DNA from: Chrysaora quinquecirrha
Taxonomy: Eukaryota; Cnidaria; Scyphozoa; Semaeostomeae; Pelagiidae
Length of the DNA stretch: 64,000 bases
Direction: 5' to 3'
Assembly: GCA_014526335.1 (NCBI GenBank)
Contig: JACTAT010000300.1
Coordinates: 88,698-152,697, forward strand
The notes under the pieces are model-generated. The model saw nothing but the letters and a program-made list of their open reading frames with translations. It was not told where the DNA came from and did not search any database. Shown one piece after another: positions 10,436 to 23,200 of the stretch. A program made the translations under genes and the position numbers. Position 1 is the first letter of the stretch. Every line of letters starts with the position of its first letter.

Positions 10436-13400
10436 ATGAGTGAATTCACAATACATCATCATGCATCAGAACTTTTAAAGCTACTTAGGTCTGGTGGATT
10501 ATCTTTTTTCTTTGATTTTTTTAGATTTTTGAATAGACATTTTTAATCCAGCTAATTCTGTCTTATCACAGAATTATCAAAAGAGTGGTGCTTATCCCTT
10601 TTACCTCTAGACAAATCCCTTTTACCTCATATTTATTTAATCAGGACCGTTTATTGAATTTCCATTTCTAACTAAGCAATGATTTCACAGGAAGCAGGTC
10701 TACTTCTAAGCATTCATATTTTAATGGTACTTTTGCATTTTGTCTTAGAATAAAAGATGGTGATGGACCTGAAGTTTATGCTGATATTCTTACCAAAGAT
10801 TTAACCCCTTATGTTACAACACAGGTGAAAAAACCTTTGATATTTATATTTCAGCTCCCACTTTCTGTTTTTCATGTCTAAGTGTTTAGTAAAACAGATG
10901 CGTGTGTTGATGTTTTACTAATTAACTGCTGTGGAACTCCAGAGGAACTGTCTTTCGTCGATGGATGCCTGATTTAATGTGCAGGGAACACAGAGCCAGA
11001 GAATGAGATGAGCGTTTCGTATTAACAATCTACTGAACTATCTACTGAATTAAATATTTACAAGGAAACACAGGTATTTAAAGTTGAAATATGGAAGTTG
11101 CCTAAGAATCCCAAAGTTACAAATAAGGAAATAGCCATGGTAAGATCGTGAAGGAAATGCAACAAGAATTGAGAAGCTAGACAAATATGGCAATGATTGA
11201 AGTAATGCGGGAATGACCTGGTGAGGTGATGTAATGCAGGAATGGTGGGTGAAGCAAATGACGTGGGTGATGCCAAAATAATGAGATGCATTGTTGAGTG
11301 ATTCAAAACAACAGAATGAATTGAAGTTGCCTAAATGAGAAGGAAAGGCCTAAATTAAAGAAATGTCTAATTCACTACAAGTGCACATCAATACTTTATG
11401 TTTCTTATGAAATTTCTGCAATATTTTTTACTTTTTAGGTTTCTTCACATGCAGCAAGAAGAAAGATAGCAGAAGCAAGTCCAACACCAAGAGAGTTCTT
11501 GAAAAAATACGATGAATTGAAATCAAGAAACATCAGAGAGCTTGACTCCTTAGTTTATCTACTGTCATGCATAAGCCAAGATAAACCAGTAAGTTTGTTT
11601 GCATTTAAGAATTACTTTTGTGCAATAAAGATTGTTACTGCTACGGATTTCTAATACATACACATATCCACCCAAAGACAAGGCATTCATTAGAGAATAA
11701 ATGGATGTTTAATAGAGGGGCATTTATGGGGTGCTTTGATTCGAGAGAGGCATGTAAAATACATGAGATTTTATTGGATAAAACACAGTTTTGACGAAAT
11801 ATATCAATTATGAAAAAATGTTTGCGCCTTTTATAACAATTTGGAAACAGATTCGAGTTCCTTGATAGTGTGCAAATGCACTCAGATATGTAGCTTTGAA
11901 CCCTGCTATTTTCCATGAACATTTCTGATTCATCTTTTTTGTCATGTTTCCCAACAACTCATGAATAATCAATGCATTGGGACCATCCACTTTGTTGTTC
12001 CAGTCAAAGCACTCTTTTCCTATTTACATTTACCACAGGATTCAACAACAGCTTCACAGCATCAAAAAATGCACAGTCTGGTCTACTCAAAACTCACCTT
12101 TTATCCCACTAAGGCATTCTTTTCTTGGTTCTACACAACACAAACTTGCTATATTACATTAGGAAATTAGAACTTGTGCTTCAACTTTATTCAACAGTTG
12201 TATTTTGAATCCTGTTACTGTCATTATTTTGATCTTTCTAACTATATTATGTGCTCTTCCTACATTAGCAGTCTTTTGTGTGTCTTTGGAAAAGACAATC
12301 GGGATTTGTGCTAATACATTGTAATTGTACCAAGGGGAACTGATGAGGTCTGTTGGCAGATATGTTGAGTTAAGCTTATATAATGAAATGCATTTTCTTG
12401 GATGGCATTTCTATGGGTAGCCCTTTGTGATCAGCGCTGGCCAGCATCTTTATTGGTTGCTTGGATGGCAAACTTTTCGGATCAACATCAAAACTCCGCT
12501 TTATTTCAGATTCGTCGGCGGCACCATCGCTATCCTGATAAAAGAATCAAATTAAATCTTTTTCCTCAAGAACTCTAAACTTTGAAAAAGTATCGGTAAA
12601 AAAGGTTTTTTGGTTGTAGAAAAGAACGGTCCACAAAGTACCCTGTTTACCTTAAAATGGCTTTTTGATATTAAATTTTCCCTTTTGATTCGAAAAATAA
12701 GTAGAAAATGCAATTACTCGGTGTTACTCGGCTGCCAATACTAGGTTAGTTTTTGGCATTCGAAAATTTCCAAAGATAAGATGATATCATAAAACAGCAC
12801 GCACAAACCATAAATTAATTCTATTGGTCTCCCTGTTGTATCTCGCAAGATGATTGGTTTTCAAAACACAATTCAAAATTGATTAGTTCATTTCGATCTC
12901 TTTTTATTTTTGGGTATCATTCCACTAAAAGTCAATTGTTTCGGTCTGTTTTTGGGCTTCGAAGCTGGATAACTACAGTCGTATAAACAGATCCTTAAGA
13001 AATATTTGACTACTTCTGTCATGCTCAATTCTCCAAAAATACTGCTTCAAAATTACTGGTTTTCTTTAGCCATTTTGGTAGTCTTTTTTCAACATTATGC
13101 TGGCCACTTATGTGATTTTTGTTTTTGCAGACGATGAGATTTCTGGACAAAAATTCTCGTGAAAGAAGTAAGCTGAAGAGTTCACATGGTGTTGTTTCAT
13201 CAAGCTCTGCATACAATCTATCCAAAGATATAAAAGATGTAACTGATACTGTATCCGGTTCTCCAATGTCCACGCAGGAGGTACACGAGGTAATTGCAGC
13301 ATGTTTTTCTGCTATTGTTTGTCGCGGTATTCTCCAAGCCATGCTTTTTCATCTTTTTATCGTCTTTTCTTGGACATCGCGAGGTTATTTTCAAATTTGC

Positions 13401-15964
13401 TTGAATGGAATGCACTGGAATGCCGTTAAACTACCATACTAACATACTTAAAGGGAGACGTAAAGAACCTAGCTAAAACCTATTTCAAACGTTCCTTGTT
13501 TTTTGACCCCTTCCGATCAAATTGTAGAACCAAAACTTCCTTGATAGTTACTGAATTTTAACTGCACATTTTGTACTTTGAATAGCACAGATGAAAGAAA
13601 AACACCAAAATTCTGAATTTTGCTGTTAACTGTGGCATGAAAATAAGGCCATAAATACAATTTTGGGGATGCATAATGGGAGGATACAAATTTAATATAT
13701 ATAAAAGTACAATGTCGATTAAGAAGTAGCGTTTCTGCTCCATTGATATCATCTGAAGTAATGTAGTCTTCACTGCCATCTTTGTATAGGACTCGGACCT
13801 GGAGTTTTGACTGCAAATTAATGGAACCGTGATAAAAGCATTCAAAATCGAAAAGTTCCTTGCGGATTTCGTCTTTAGCAGTATACGTTTTCTTAAATTT
13901 GTTGGCCTTCTTCCAGTAGTTTCCTCATAAAGTGTCTTTTTATAAAACCGTATACTATTACGCATGAAATATTCAACGTCCGCTTTAAGCAGGGTGTTTT
14001 CTTTTGTGAGAGACAGAAATTACTAATCTGATTGAAAGGCTCAGTGAAGATTCTATTAGAGTTCTCAGAAATTTAATTTCAATTTGATATGTTGTTGATT
14101 CAAAAACTACTAAGTAACTTCTATGGCATATTTATGGGTTAAAGGTTTTATATGACGAAATAACCAACAAATACGAAAGAGATAACAAAAATGTTAGAGA
14201 TCATAGCGAAGCACTCAGTGGGTCTTTTCGTCTTGTTTTTTTTTTCACATAAGTATAGAAATTCATGTTGATAGCCTTTGTTCTTGTGGTTGGTTGATTG
14301 TTTTTGCTGGAAATTTTTTCGTTGTTCCCAAAAGTCGTAATGTTTTGACTCTAATCGAATGTTTCTCATCTCAACGTGACGTGAAGTGTTTGCGCTGACA
14401 TCTTTGAGCTGGAAATCATGCATTAAACACTGTCTGTCTGATGTTTCTTACTCATAAAAGTTTCGTACCTATCATCAGAAAAAAAGCATATATATTCACA
14501 ACCTCGTCCCCAGGCCCCAAATCGAATTTCCTCGAATCTCAACCGTCAGATCGATTTTGGCCCTGGTACGGCCACAAAATCTGCCAAAATACTGGCAATT
14601 TTGGCCTAGGCATAAAAACATGATGTAGATTCCGAAAGCAGATGTTCTTAGAAAGGAAATGCAAAGAATTTCATCGATAACTGTAAGGCAAGATACAATA
14701 TCTCATGACGTCATTTAAAATTTCTATTGTTTGAACAGCCAATCAAATTGCGAATAGACAAAGCCGATACCAGGGTCGAATATGGAAAGCGGAGTTTCAC
14801 GTACTGTAGAGGCCTATTAACCCTGGGGACGAGGTTGATATTTTCAGCCTTGGCCGTCAATTTTCCTTTGTTATGTCTTAACGACAAAATAAGAGAATGC
14901 ACATAATAATGGAAGTGTCCCTAATTTCGCAACACCTTAAAAGGTAATATGTCCATATAAAGGCCATGTTTACCTTTCCAGTCAGATGATCCATCAAAAT
15001 AATGTTTTATAATTGGTCAATTAAAAATCCGAGAGAAGCAATCATGCGAAACTTCGAAATCCACCAACAAAACAGCATGTATGATCAAAAACATCCAAAA
15101 TTAACATGGAAAGTCAAGCTACAGATGTTTGCAGGATGCCTGTTATGAATTTAAATGTCAATGTACACATTTTCCTTAATGATATAGAAAGAACGCCCAA
15201 AAAAGGACGAATTATTCCTGGAGAATTCTTTGTATTGTATTTTAAATTTTATTTTTCAGTTACGATCAAAGCTTTCAGCGATTGCAAATACCGCTTCACA
15301 AAGCTCAACAGATGACCTTATCAAGGCACTTAGAGAAAAACATGCCAAAAAGCAAGGTGAGGGTACATTGTAGCAAAACTCTAAAGTTAATAACCAAGTG
15401 TAGAAGCAGTAGCAAGGGTTTCGATTCATTACAAAAGGCTTTGAAATAGTTGATATTGATTAATGGAGAAATGTTTTTCAGCGTCATGATGTAATAGATA
15501 ACTTTTTGAAAAATCATATAGAAAAGTATAACTTGAATTATTGGAGGTTTATTGTGAAGATTTATGTACATACACTGCTGGTTTAATGGAAGTTACCTGA
15601 TTGTGCCCAAGTTCTATCAAACATCGGTTAGCCAAAACAAAAACAAAATTGAGTGTTTTACTGGAGAGGCTATTTTTTATCAGCGTTTGAAGGTGGAAGG
15701 ACTTTGAACAACAGTTGCTTTTTTCAGGTTTCCGGTTTTAAATATAAAATTAACTTTGCAAGAAAGCTTTCCCATTTATCACAAAAACTTACTTTGCGAT
15801 TTCTTATTGCAGGGGCATCAGGCCTTCCTGTCAATCCGTCGTGGACAAGAGAAAGACCTTACCTAACAAGAGATTTCATATTTGTTACAAAAGCAGAGGA
15901 ACCGGTACGTAACGTGCTAACTAACTAATTAACTAAAAAAATTAATAAATTAACTAACTAGCTC

Positions 15965-15995
<31 letters not shown>

Positions 15996-16106
15996 TACCA
16001 ACTAACTAACTAGCTAACTAACTAACTAACTAACTAATGAACTAACTATCTAACTAACTAACTAACTAACTAACTTACCAACTAACTAACTAACTAACTG
16101 ACTAAA

Positions 16107-16153
<47 letters not shown>

Positions 16154-19100
16154 TTAACTAACTAACTAACTAACTTACTAACTAGCTAACTAACTAATTA
16201 ACTAGCAAACAAACTAGTTAGCTAGCAAACTAACCAACCAAGTAACAACCTAATTAACTAGCTGATAAGCCAGCTATACAGTACCTAACTAACTAATTAA
16301 ATAACGAAAGAACTATTTATGTAAATAACCAACTAGCTAACTAATTGATCAACTAACTAATTAACTGACTAACTTAGTTTGTAATAATTGACCAAGGTTA
16401 CTTGGGATTGATCTTATCTGCCTATCAATAACCATAAGCTAAACGCAAAGAGTCACAAGACAGTTCTAAAGTATGTAGAATGTAGCAGTTTACTCCCTCA
16501 CTTCTGTCTGTAATTTATGCTCCAAAATGCATATTTTTTTTACTTAACTCCTCTTTTCAGAGAGGGCATCGTATTTGATACATGATAATGTTTTTCAATG
16601 ACCTAAAGAAATGAAAAAAGTTGAAATACTCCCTCCGTTATTCTCTCCACACTTCGTTTTATTAGGCAAAATACTAGTATTCATTTAGAGATTTAGAATT
16701 TATTGGCTAGATTAGAGCAAAAACTTGCTTCACCATCTTTTAATTTACTGTAGTAACTCTGTACTTTGCGTATGGTTTTTTCAAGTGTTAGTTTTACGAT
16801 AAACAGGTTTTGGATTCAAGTTCTAATTGTTTACCTTATGCCTTTTGTAGAGCATTGCCATTGGAACACTGCCATTGCAAATGCAAGAATTATCAGTTAT
16901 TGAAGATTTATTATTTTTAATGATGGTAAATATGAGTTGATGAATCTAATGGATCCAAGTATACCTGGTTAATATTTCATTGGTGAAAATTTAAAAAGCT
17001 CTTCTTTCTTAAACTATGATTTGTCTGTTCTTTGTGTTATAGGGCGTTGAAGGAAAGTATATAACCCTGAAGGAACGAAAAGACAAGGAACAGCCAGTCT
17101 CATTTCTAGTCGACAAGTCTCTCGGTGAGCAAATTAAGTCTAATTTTTGCTTTGTTCTTATGAACTGCCACCCTGGGATATGCAGTGACGAGCAGTGAAT
17201 TAAAATGATATAAGTCAGCCTTGTCTTTTGCTCTTCAAAGTGACTTTTGAGTAAATGAGGGGAATAAAAAGTGTTCCATTGTCTATTTCGTTTTTGTTAG
17301 GCCCTGTTCACACGATACCGGATTCTTTTACATCAGATTATTTTTTGCCCAAGATAGCCATTTTGTTCACATAGTAAACTAGTAACCTATTGAATCCAAT
17401 GCTCTCTGCACCGCTTTTCCGGAGTCATATCACTCTGCTTCGGAAGTGAGGTACATCGGATTGCTAAATGCATCGGATTGCTTTTATGCTCATTTGAACA
17501 GATGAATCTGATGCATTACCTCTACGAAACCTCTTTTTGACACATTTTTCGCACCTGATCAATGTAGCTGCACTGCAGAGGCTTCCTGATGAAAATAGTA
17601 GCTGCTGTACGATGCGTAGTGTATTCGTGTGAAGAGAGATGGAAACTGAATCCAATGTCGCGTGAACAGGTGAAAAATTCACATGGGATTGGGATCCGTT
17701 GTGAAAGGAATCCGGTATCGTGTGAGCAGGGCCTTTGCACTCGTCCTCAGCAAAAGACATCATTACGATAATTAGACCGCCTGCCGGTATTCAGAACTCT
17801 TTCAGCAGTCTTGCTGAACAGGGTCTCAAGTTTCGGATGGTGAGGCCCTCTGGACAAGCGAATTGATCATTTAATTGAACATCGTCCAAAATTAAAGTTT
17901 AATGAAAATATGCCCGCCTTGTTCAGTCATTCAGTGAATGTTTCATTGGAGTCACAAATGTTTGGGGAACAAAATTTTTTGATATGTTAAGTTCATTCGC
18001 CCACGGTTCACTAAGGGCCTGTTCATATGAGGTGGGATATCCCACTCATGTGGGATAGTCCACTGAGGTGGGATGATTTTCAACGCGTGTTCATATGATG
18101 AATTTCAGCCCGGCAAGGTGAGCCAGACAGTCATTCGAATTTAATGGCGCCATTCAATGAAAATGATTTTCATTGTTTATTGGATTCGCGCCTGCGTATA
18201 ATTGACAAATTCATCGCACTGAAGTGAGCTGGCTCACTTAAGTTCGTTCATATGGGAAATTTTCATCCCACCGAGGTGAGATCTCACCGGCACGGTAGTA
18301 AGATCTCACCCATATCCCACCTCTCATATGAACGCAATTTTGTTTTCATGTACAAATCACAGTATCGTATGGATCCCACATCAGTGGGCTATCCCACCTG
18401 AGTGGGATATCCCACCTCATATGAACAGGCCCTAGATATGAAGTTCAATATTGAGTGGCGTGTTAAGTGAAATGTTCAGTTTTCAGTTCTCAAGGCCTAA
18501 GATTGGCTGTAGATTGCTGGATTAGCTAACTGTTTCTGTTGTTATCTTTTAAATCTCGTTTTGCTTTAGATATCAGTTATCAAGAACTGGTGCATAGAAT
18601 TCTACCAATCTGCGTCTACTATTCAACAATATGCAGATTCATTGACAGTGGGTATTATTTTCTAACTACTTAGAGGCTTCTGCAAATGATGGCGACTGTT
18701 ATGTCCTTTCTTTTATCAAAGATTTTGGAAGGGAATTTTTGGAATAATTTCTTTACTTCCTTCAGCTGAGCATGAACGTGTCGAGTCTGATTCTCGTAAA
18801 TTAGCCAAACGACTTGATTTTTCACTTGATATTTCTCTCGACATTTGATTTCAAAATCGAGCGAAAAGCGAGCATGGATGGCAAATAATTAAATGTTTTG
18901 CTTCATCTTTCACTCGATCTTTCACTCCATGTTGGCTTCTCTCTGCAACTTCCCACGGAAAGACATTCGACTCACTCGATAAGGTAGCCAAATGATTCGA
19001 TTTTCAATCGATAACATCTTTTTTATTCGATGAAGATAAAACATCACTCGACTTCACTTGATTCCACTCGAATCGCTTGGGAAGGTGGCCAAGAGTGAAA

Positions 19101-20215
19101 AAATGGAGGCATTTAGCTAAGGCTTAAGGAAATTATTCTCGGAGTTCCCCTCGAAAATCCTTAACAAAAACAGAGGACTGCAGCTCATGATAACAACTTT
19201 AGTAGGATTCCAAACTAATCATGTTTTATCAAGTATGGATACGTAACCCAGCGCCTTAAACACTAAGCCACTACCACCATCTAGTTATCACCTTGTTTTT
19301 CGCTTGGTTTTCTTAGTTTTTATAACGCCAGCTACATGGGACATACTAAAAATTGAACTTTTGTCTTGAAGTTGTTATTTGCATATCTAACTCTATCTAT
19401 TCGTACTCTAGATGGCAGCAGATTTGAAAGTGGTCTAGTAAGTCATGCTCTCTGTGCAGCAATGAGATCAATGTTGAAGGTCTGTAAACTTATTCCTTCT
19501 ATGAGCATTGACTCAGATCTTCTCAGGTTGAATGGCCTATGTAAAACATCCACATTTTGACATGTGCTGGATGATTCAGCGCTTATCTTATTTCTTCAGA
19601 TATATACTTCATCAATTTAGATTGTTTCACAAGTGGCAGACACCATCTGATGCGATTTGAACCTTATACTGCATTGTGAGGGAGCCAATGTCGATTTCAC
19701 TGAGCTGTATGACATTTGGTTGAGCCCAATGATGTCGTCAGTTAACTCCGACCATACAGTCCTAGGCTCTCCCCTGTTGGCTTTGTGTTTCGGCTATCTT
19801 GAGCTCTCTTCAGTTCCACACATAGGTTTTTTAACTTTTAGATATATTTTTTATAAAAACTACAATCAGTTCAGCTTGTTATGGTGTGCCATTTGTGGAA
19901 ACATCTATCATAGTGTTTGCTAGCAGCATGATGATGATTATTATTATTATGATTATGGTGATGATGATGATTATTAAGATGATTACATCATGCGAACATT
20001 TATATGACAATTAAACATTATTAAAAAATTTGTAAACATGTAAATGATTGATCCCTTGATTCATCTTGGCTGTAATTGTTGGCAGGAGATTCTCGTAGCA
20101 ATTATTTTTGATCATGATGATGATATCACTGATGATGAGAACGACATAATGATGATTGTTGCGTTGATTACGATGATGATGATGATCATGATGATGATGA
20201 TGATGACGACGATGG

Positions 20216-20266
<51 letters not shown>

Positions 20267-23200
20267 GGACGACGGTGATCATGATGATGAAGATGAAGAT
20301 AACGGTAATGATCATGATGACGATAACGATTTCCATGATGATGATGACGATTATGATGGTGATTATTGTCCTTCGGACATTGCGATAGCGTTGCTTTTAT
20401 ATTCTATTTGCTTGTTTACTGATGTATTTACTGATTTTTTAACCAAACTTTTTACTACTTTTTTACATTATAGAACCTACTATCTCTACAAAAGATGTGG
20501 TTTTATGTTCAGCAGTGCATGACAACGATTGAGACTTTAGCTAATGTTGCTATGCTAGTCCAAAGGGTAAGACTGATTTGAGACACACAGAGATAATAAG
20601 GTGAAATGGTGTTTTAGCGCCAGTTGCTAGGATCTCAGTAGTAGGGTAACTAATCTAGACCTCAACCCTGGTCGTGACGCTACCGTGGCTGGGCTCGAGC
20701 CCTGACCACACTGAGCTTCTGACATCACGAGTCAGCTGGATTATACCACGACGCCACAGCACCTTCAGCATGATAAATTTGGATTTCTTCGCTTGAAAGT
20801 CCAACAAAATTCTCAAGAACATCAAGTTTTGTAGAAATCTCTTATTTTTGCAGAGTTCTTCCAGAAAATCGATCACACAGACCTAGATTAGAGAATATAG
20901 GTTTCTTTCACTTTCATCTCTTAGCGAGCACAATATCCGATGATGTTATGTTACTAGAGAAAAGGGGTAACTGGCGGTTATTGGTAACATCTGCATCGTA
21001 ACATCTGCATCGACGAAAAGGCAGCCTAATAGTTATATTGAACTGTATGGTTATTTCGTGTGGTTTCTGGTTTTGAAGAATGCCAACTTGCAGCTTGTTT
21101 CACCTTTTCGTATTAAGTCTGATTAAAGCCTTTAATCTCTGGCACAACTTTGCTGAAGCTTATCGAGAAGTTTTATGCAGGCCTGTTCCAGTATTAATAT
21201 TCCATAGTTATCAATATTATTTCATATAAACTTTGGTCACCAACATCAAAACTTCTGATCCGAAAATGAGAAGTGAGCAGACTGTGTGGTCATAAGGCCC
21301 TGGCCAAACGATCAAGCATTTTTTATCCAAAATTGAGATTTGCTTCACAAGCAATTTTTGACTTTTTGGCCACCTCATAAAACTGAGCTCGACAAGCAGA
21401 ATTTGCTTGGCGATATTTTCGAGAAACTTTACATTCTTTGCTTGTCATAAGCCCATAAGCAGAAAATTTTTGAAGGGCAATATTTTGCGACACACCAGAT
21501 GGTCGAACATTTTGCTTGACAAGCAGATTCGCGATGTTTGACCAACCATGTTTGATCGTTTAGCGAGGGCTTTTAAGTGTCGCTTTTTTAGTATTTTATG
21601 ATATTTTTTTTGTAACGGATATGTTGTTCTTTGCCCAGTGCTGCTTATAGGGTTTCATTCTACTCATTCAGTTCAGTTCGATTCTATAAAATGTTTTAAT
21701 ACACAGTCCTAACCCCCAAGTGGGTGGTGAAAGTCCTAACCCATCTTGCAAGAATCGCCACTAAATGGTTTACAACTGTTATAGTCTACAATATAAAGCA
21801 GATTAACTGAATTGAATCTCCTTCATCAGGATTTAGATAGTAGTTAGATATGGTTAGATAGTTAGACCTTTGGTGTTCAAAACTGTTCCGTCAATTTTCC
21901 ATCCATTTGTGTGTGGCTGTTAAAAGAATCTCCGATCGGACAGGGTGCAATTTAATGAAACTGCTCTGACTTTTAGTTGATTTGATTGACATGAAGGCCA
22001 AATTTCTGTCCGATACAAGTACTTCGTTTCTCAACATGAAGATAATGTTCTTTTTATTAAGTAAAGTTGCATAACTCGTATTCTTGTTCAAATTTCAGGG
22101 TAACTTAAAAGGTGGTTCTATCCTTACACTGCTGCACGAGAAAACTGAAAGTTGCATAGGGTACGTTGAAAATTATTTTCTTTGCTTCTTGTTAAGTTTT
22201 TGAGTTTTTACTTCAAACCTAATGAACTTTAATTATGATTCTTTGTTTAATACTCAATGTAGTCTATTTTTTATTTGCCCAAATCGGTGTGCACAATTTG
22301 CAGTATAGCTAAATCTACAATAGCTAATACAAATTAACTGTTAAAATAACAAAAAGAAATTAAGAAATTAAGTTTACTTTTAAACTGTATAACAGTATAA
22401 TATATAGTAATACAATACAGTGAAAGTTATGATATACATACAGCGGAGCTAATTATTCGATATGTAACCAATATTTGGCAGATATTGCGTTCACAACTTG
22501 CAGCTGCATATCTTTCCCTCTTGATAGTAATTTTTTAGGCTTTGCTGAAAGCTCTGTACAGAATTACTTGCCTTAATTTCAGTAACTACACTTGATGAGT
22601 TCAGAGCAGTGAGTCGCCTGGGAACTCAGAAAAGCCAGTGATGATGGTTGCATGTAGGCACTGCAGTGAGTCGAGTGCTTTTGTTTGCTTCTTCTTGAGA
22701 AGAAATCGGCGAAAGACAAAAACGTGTTCTTAAAGCTGTCACGTCGTGGTCACCAAATTAGTAAAGCACGAACACACGCATCTGTTTTACCAAAAATACT
22801 ACTAATATATTTCATCAAAAAGAGCTTTAATTATTGAAAATGCTTGAAGATTTTTGTTTATTCGTTGTGAGTAAAATGTTAAAAGCTTTGAATTCTCAGA
22901 AAATATTGAAATTTTTGGATTTCAGTAGATTAAACTCGAGGATATTTTTTGTCTTAAATTCAAGTCTTACGCCCACCCCCCTCTGCGGTAAGGGCTGTTA
23001 CTTTGTGCAAATGCCTTCGTTTGAAATCAAAGGTAATCCGAGATAATGGTCCAACGATGATTTCCATCTTAATAGACATTGCCTTTAATTTTTTTTAACC
23101 GTAAATTATAATGTTAGTTCTGGATTCTGTTGTAAGTCGTTGATCAAATGTTTTTCCTTAGTGATGAAAAATCAAGAGACCTAATGCTGTACCTGGCCCA

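Noticed and set aside
15953..16270. Possible CRISPR-like regular repeat
   Set aside because: It is a simple AACT tetranucleotide without spacers, in a eukaryotic intron.
18647..19412. Alternative splice choice (exon end at 18654, acceptor at a cag-cag pair near 19417-19420)
   Set aside because: The donor at 18648 (gtgggt) with the acceptor at 19411 gives RFIDNGSRFESG, the same length as the conserved GCP2 segment; the alternatives shorten it.
20044..20388. 114-codon methionine-rich ORF
   Set aside because: Produced by an (ATG)n microsatellite inside an intron.
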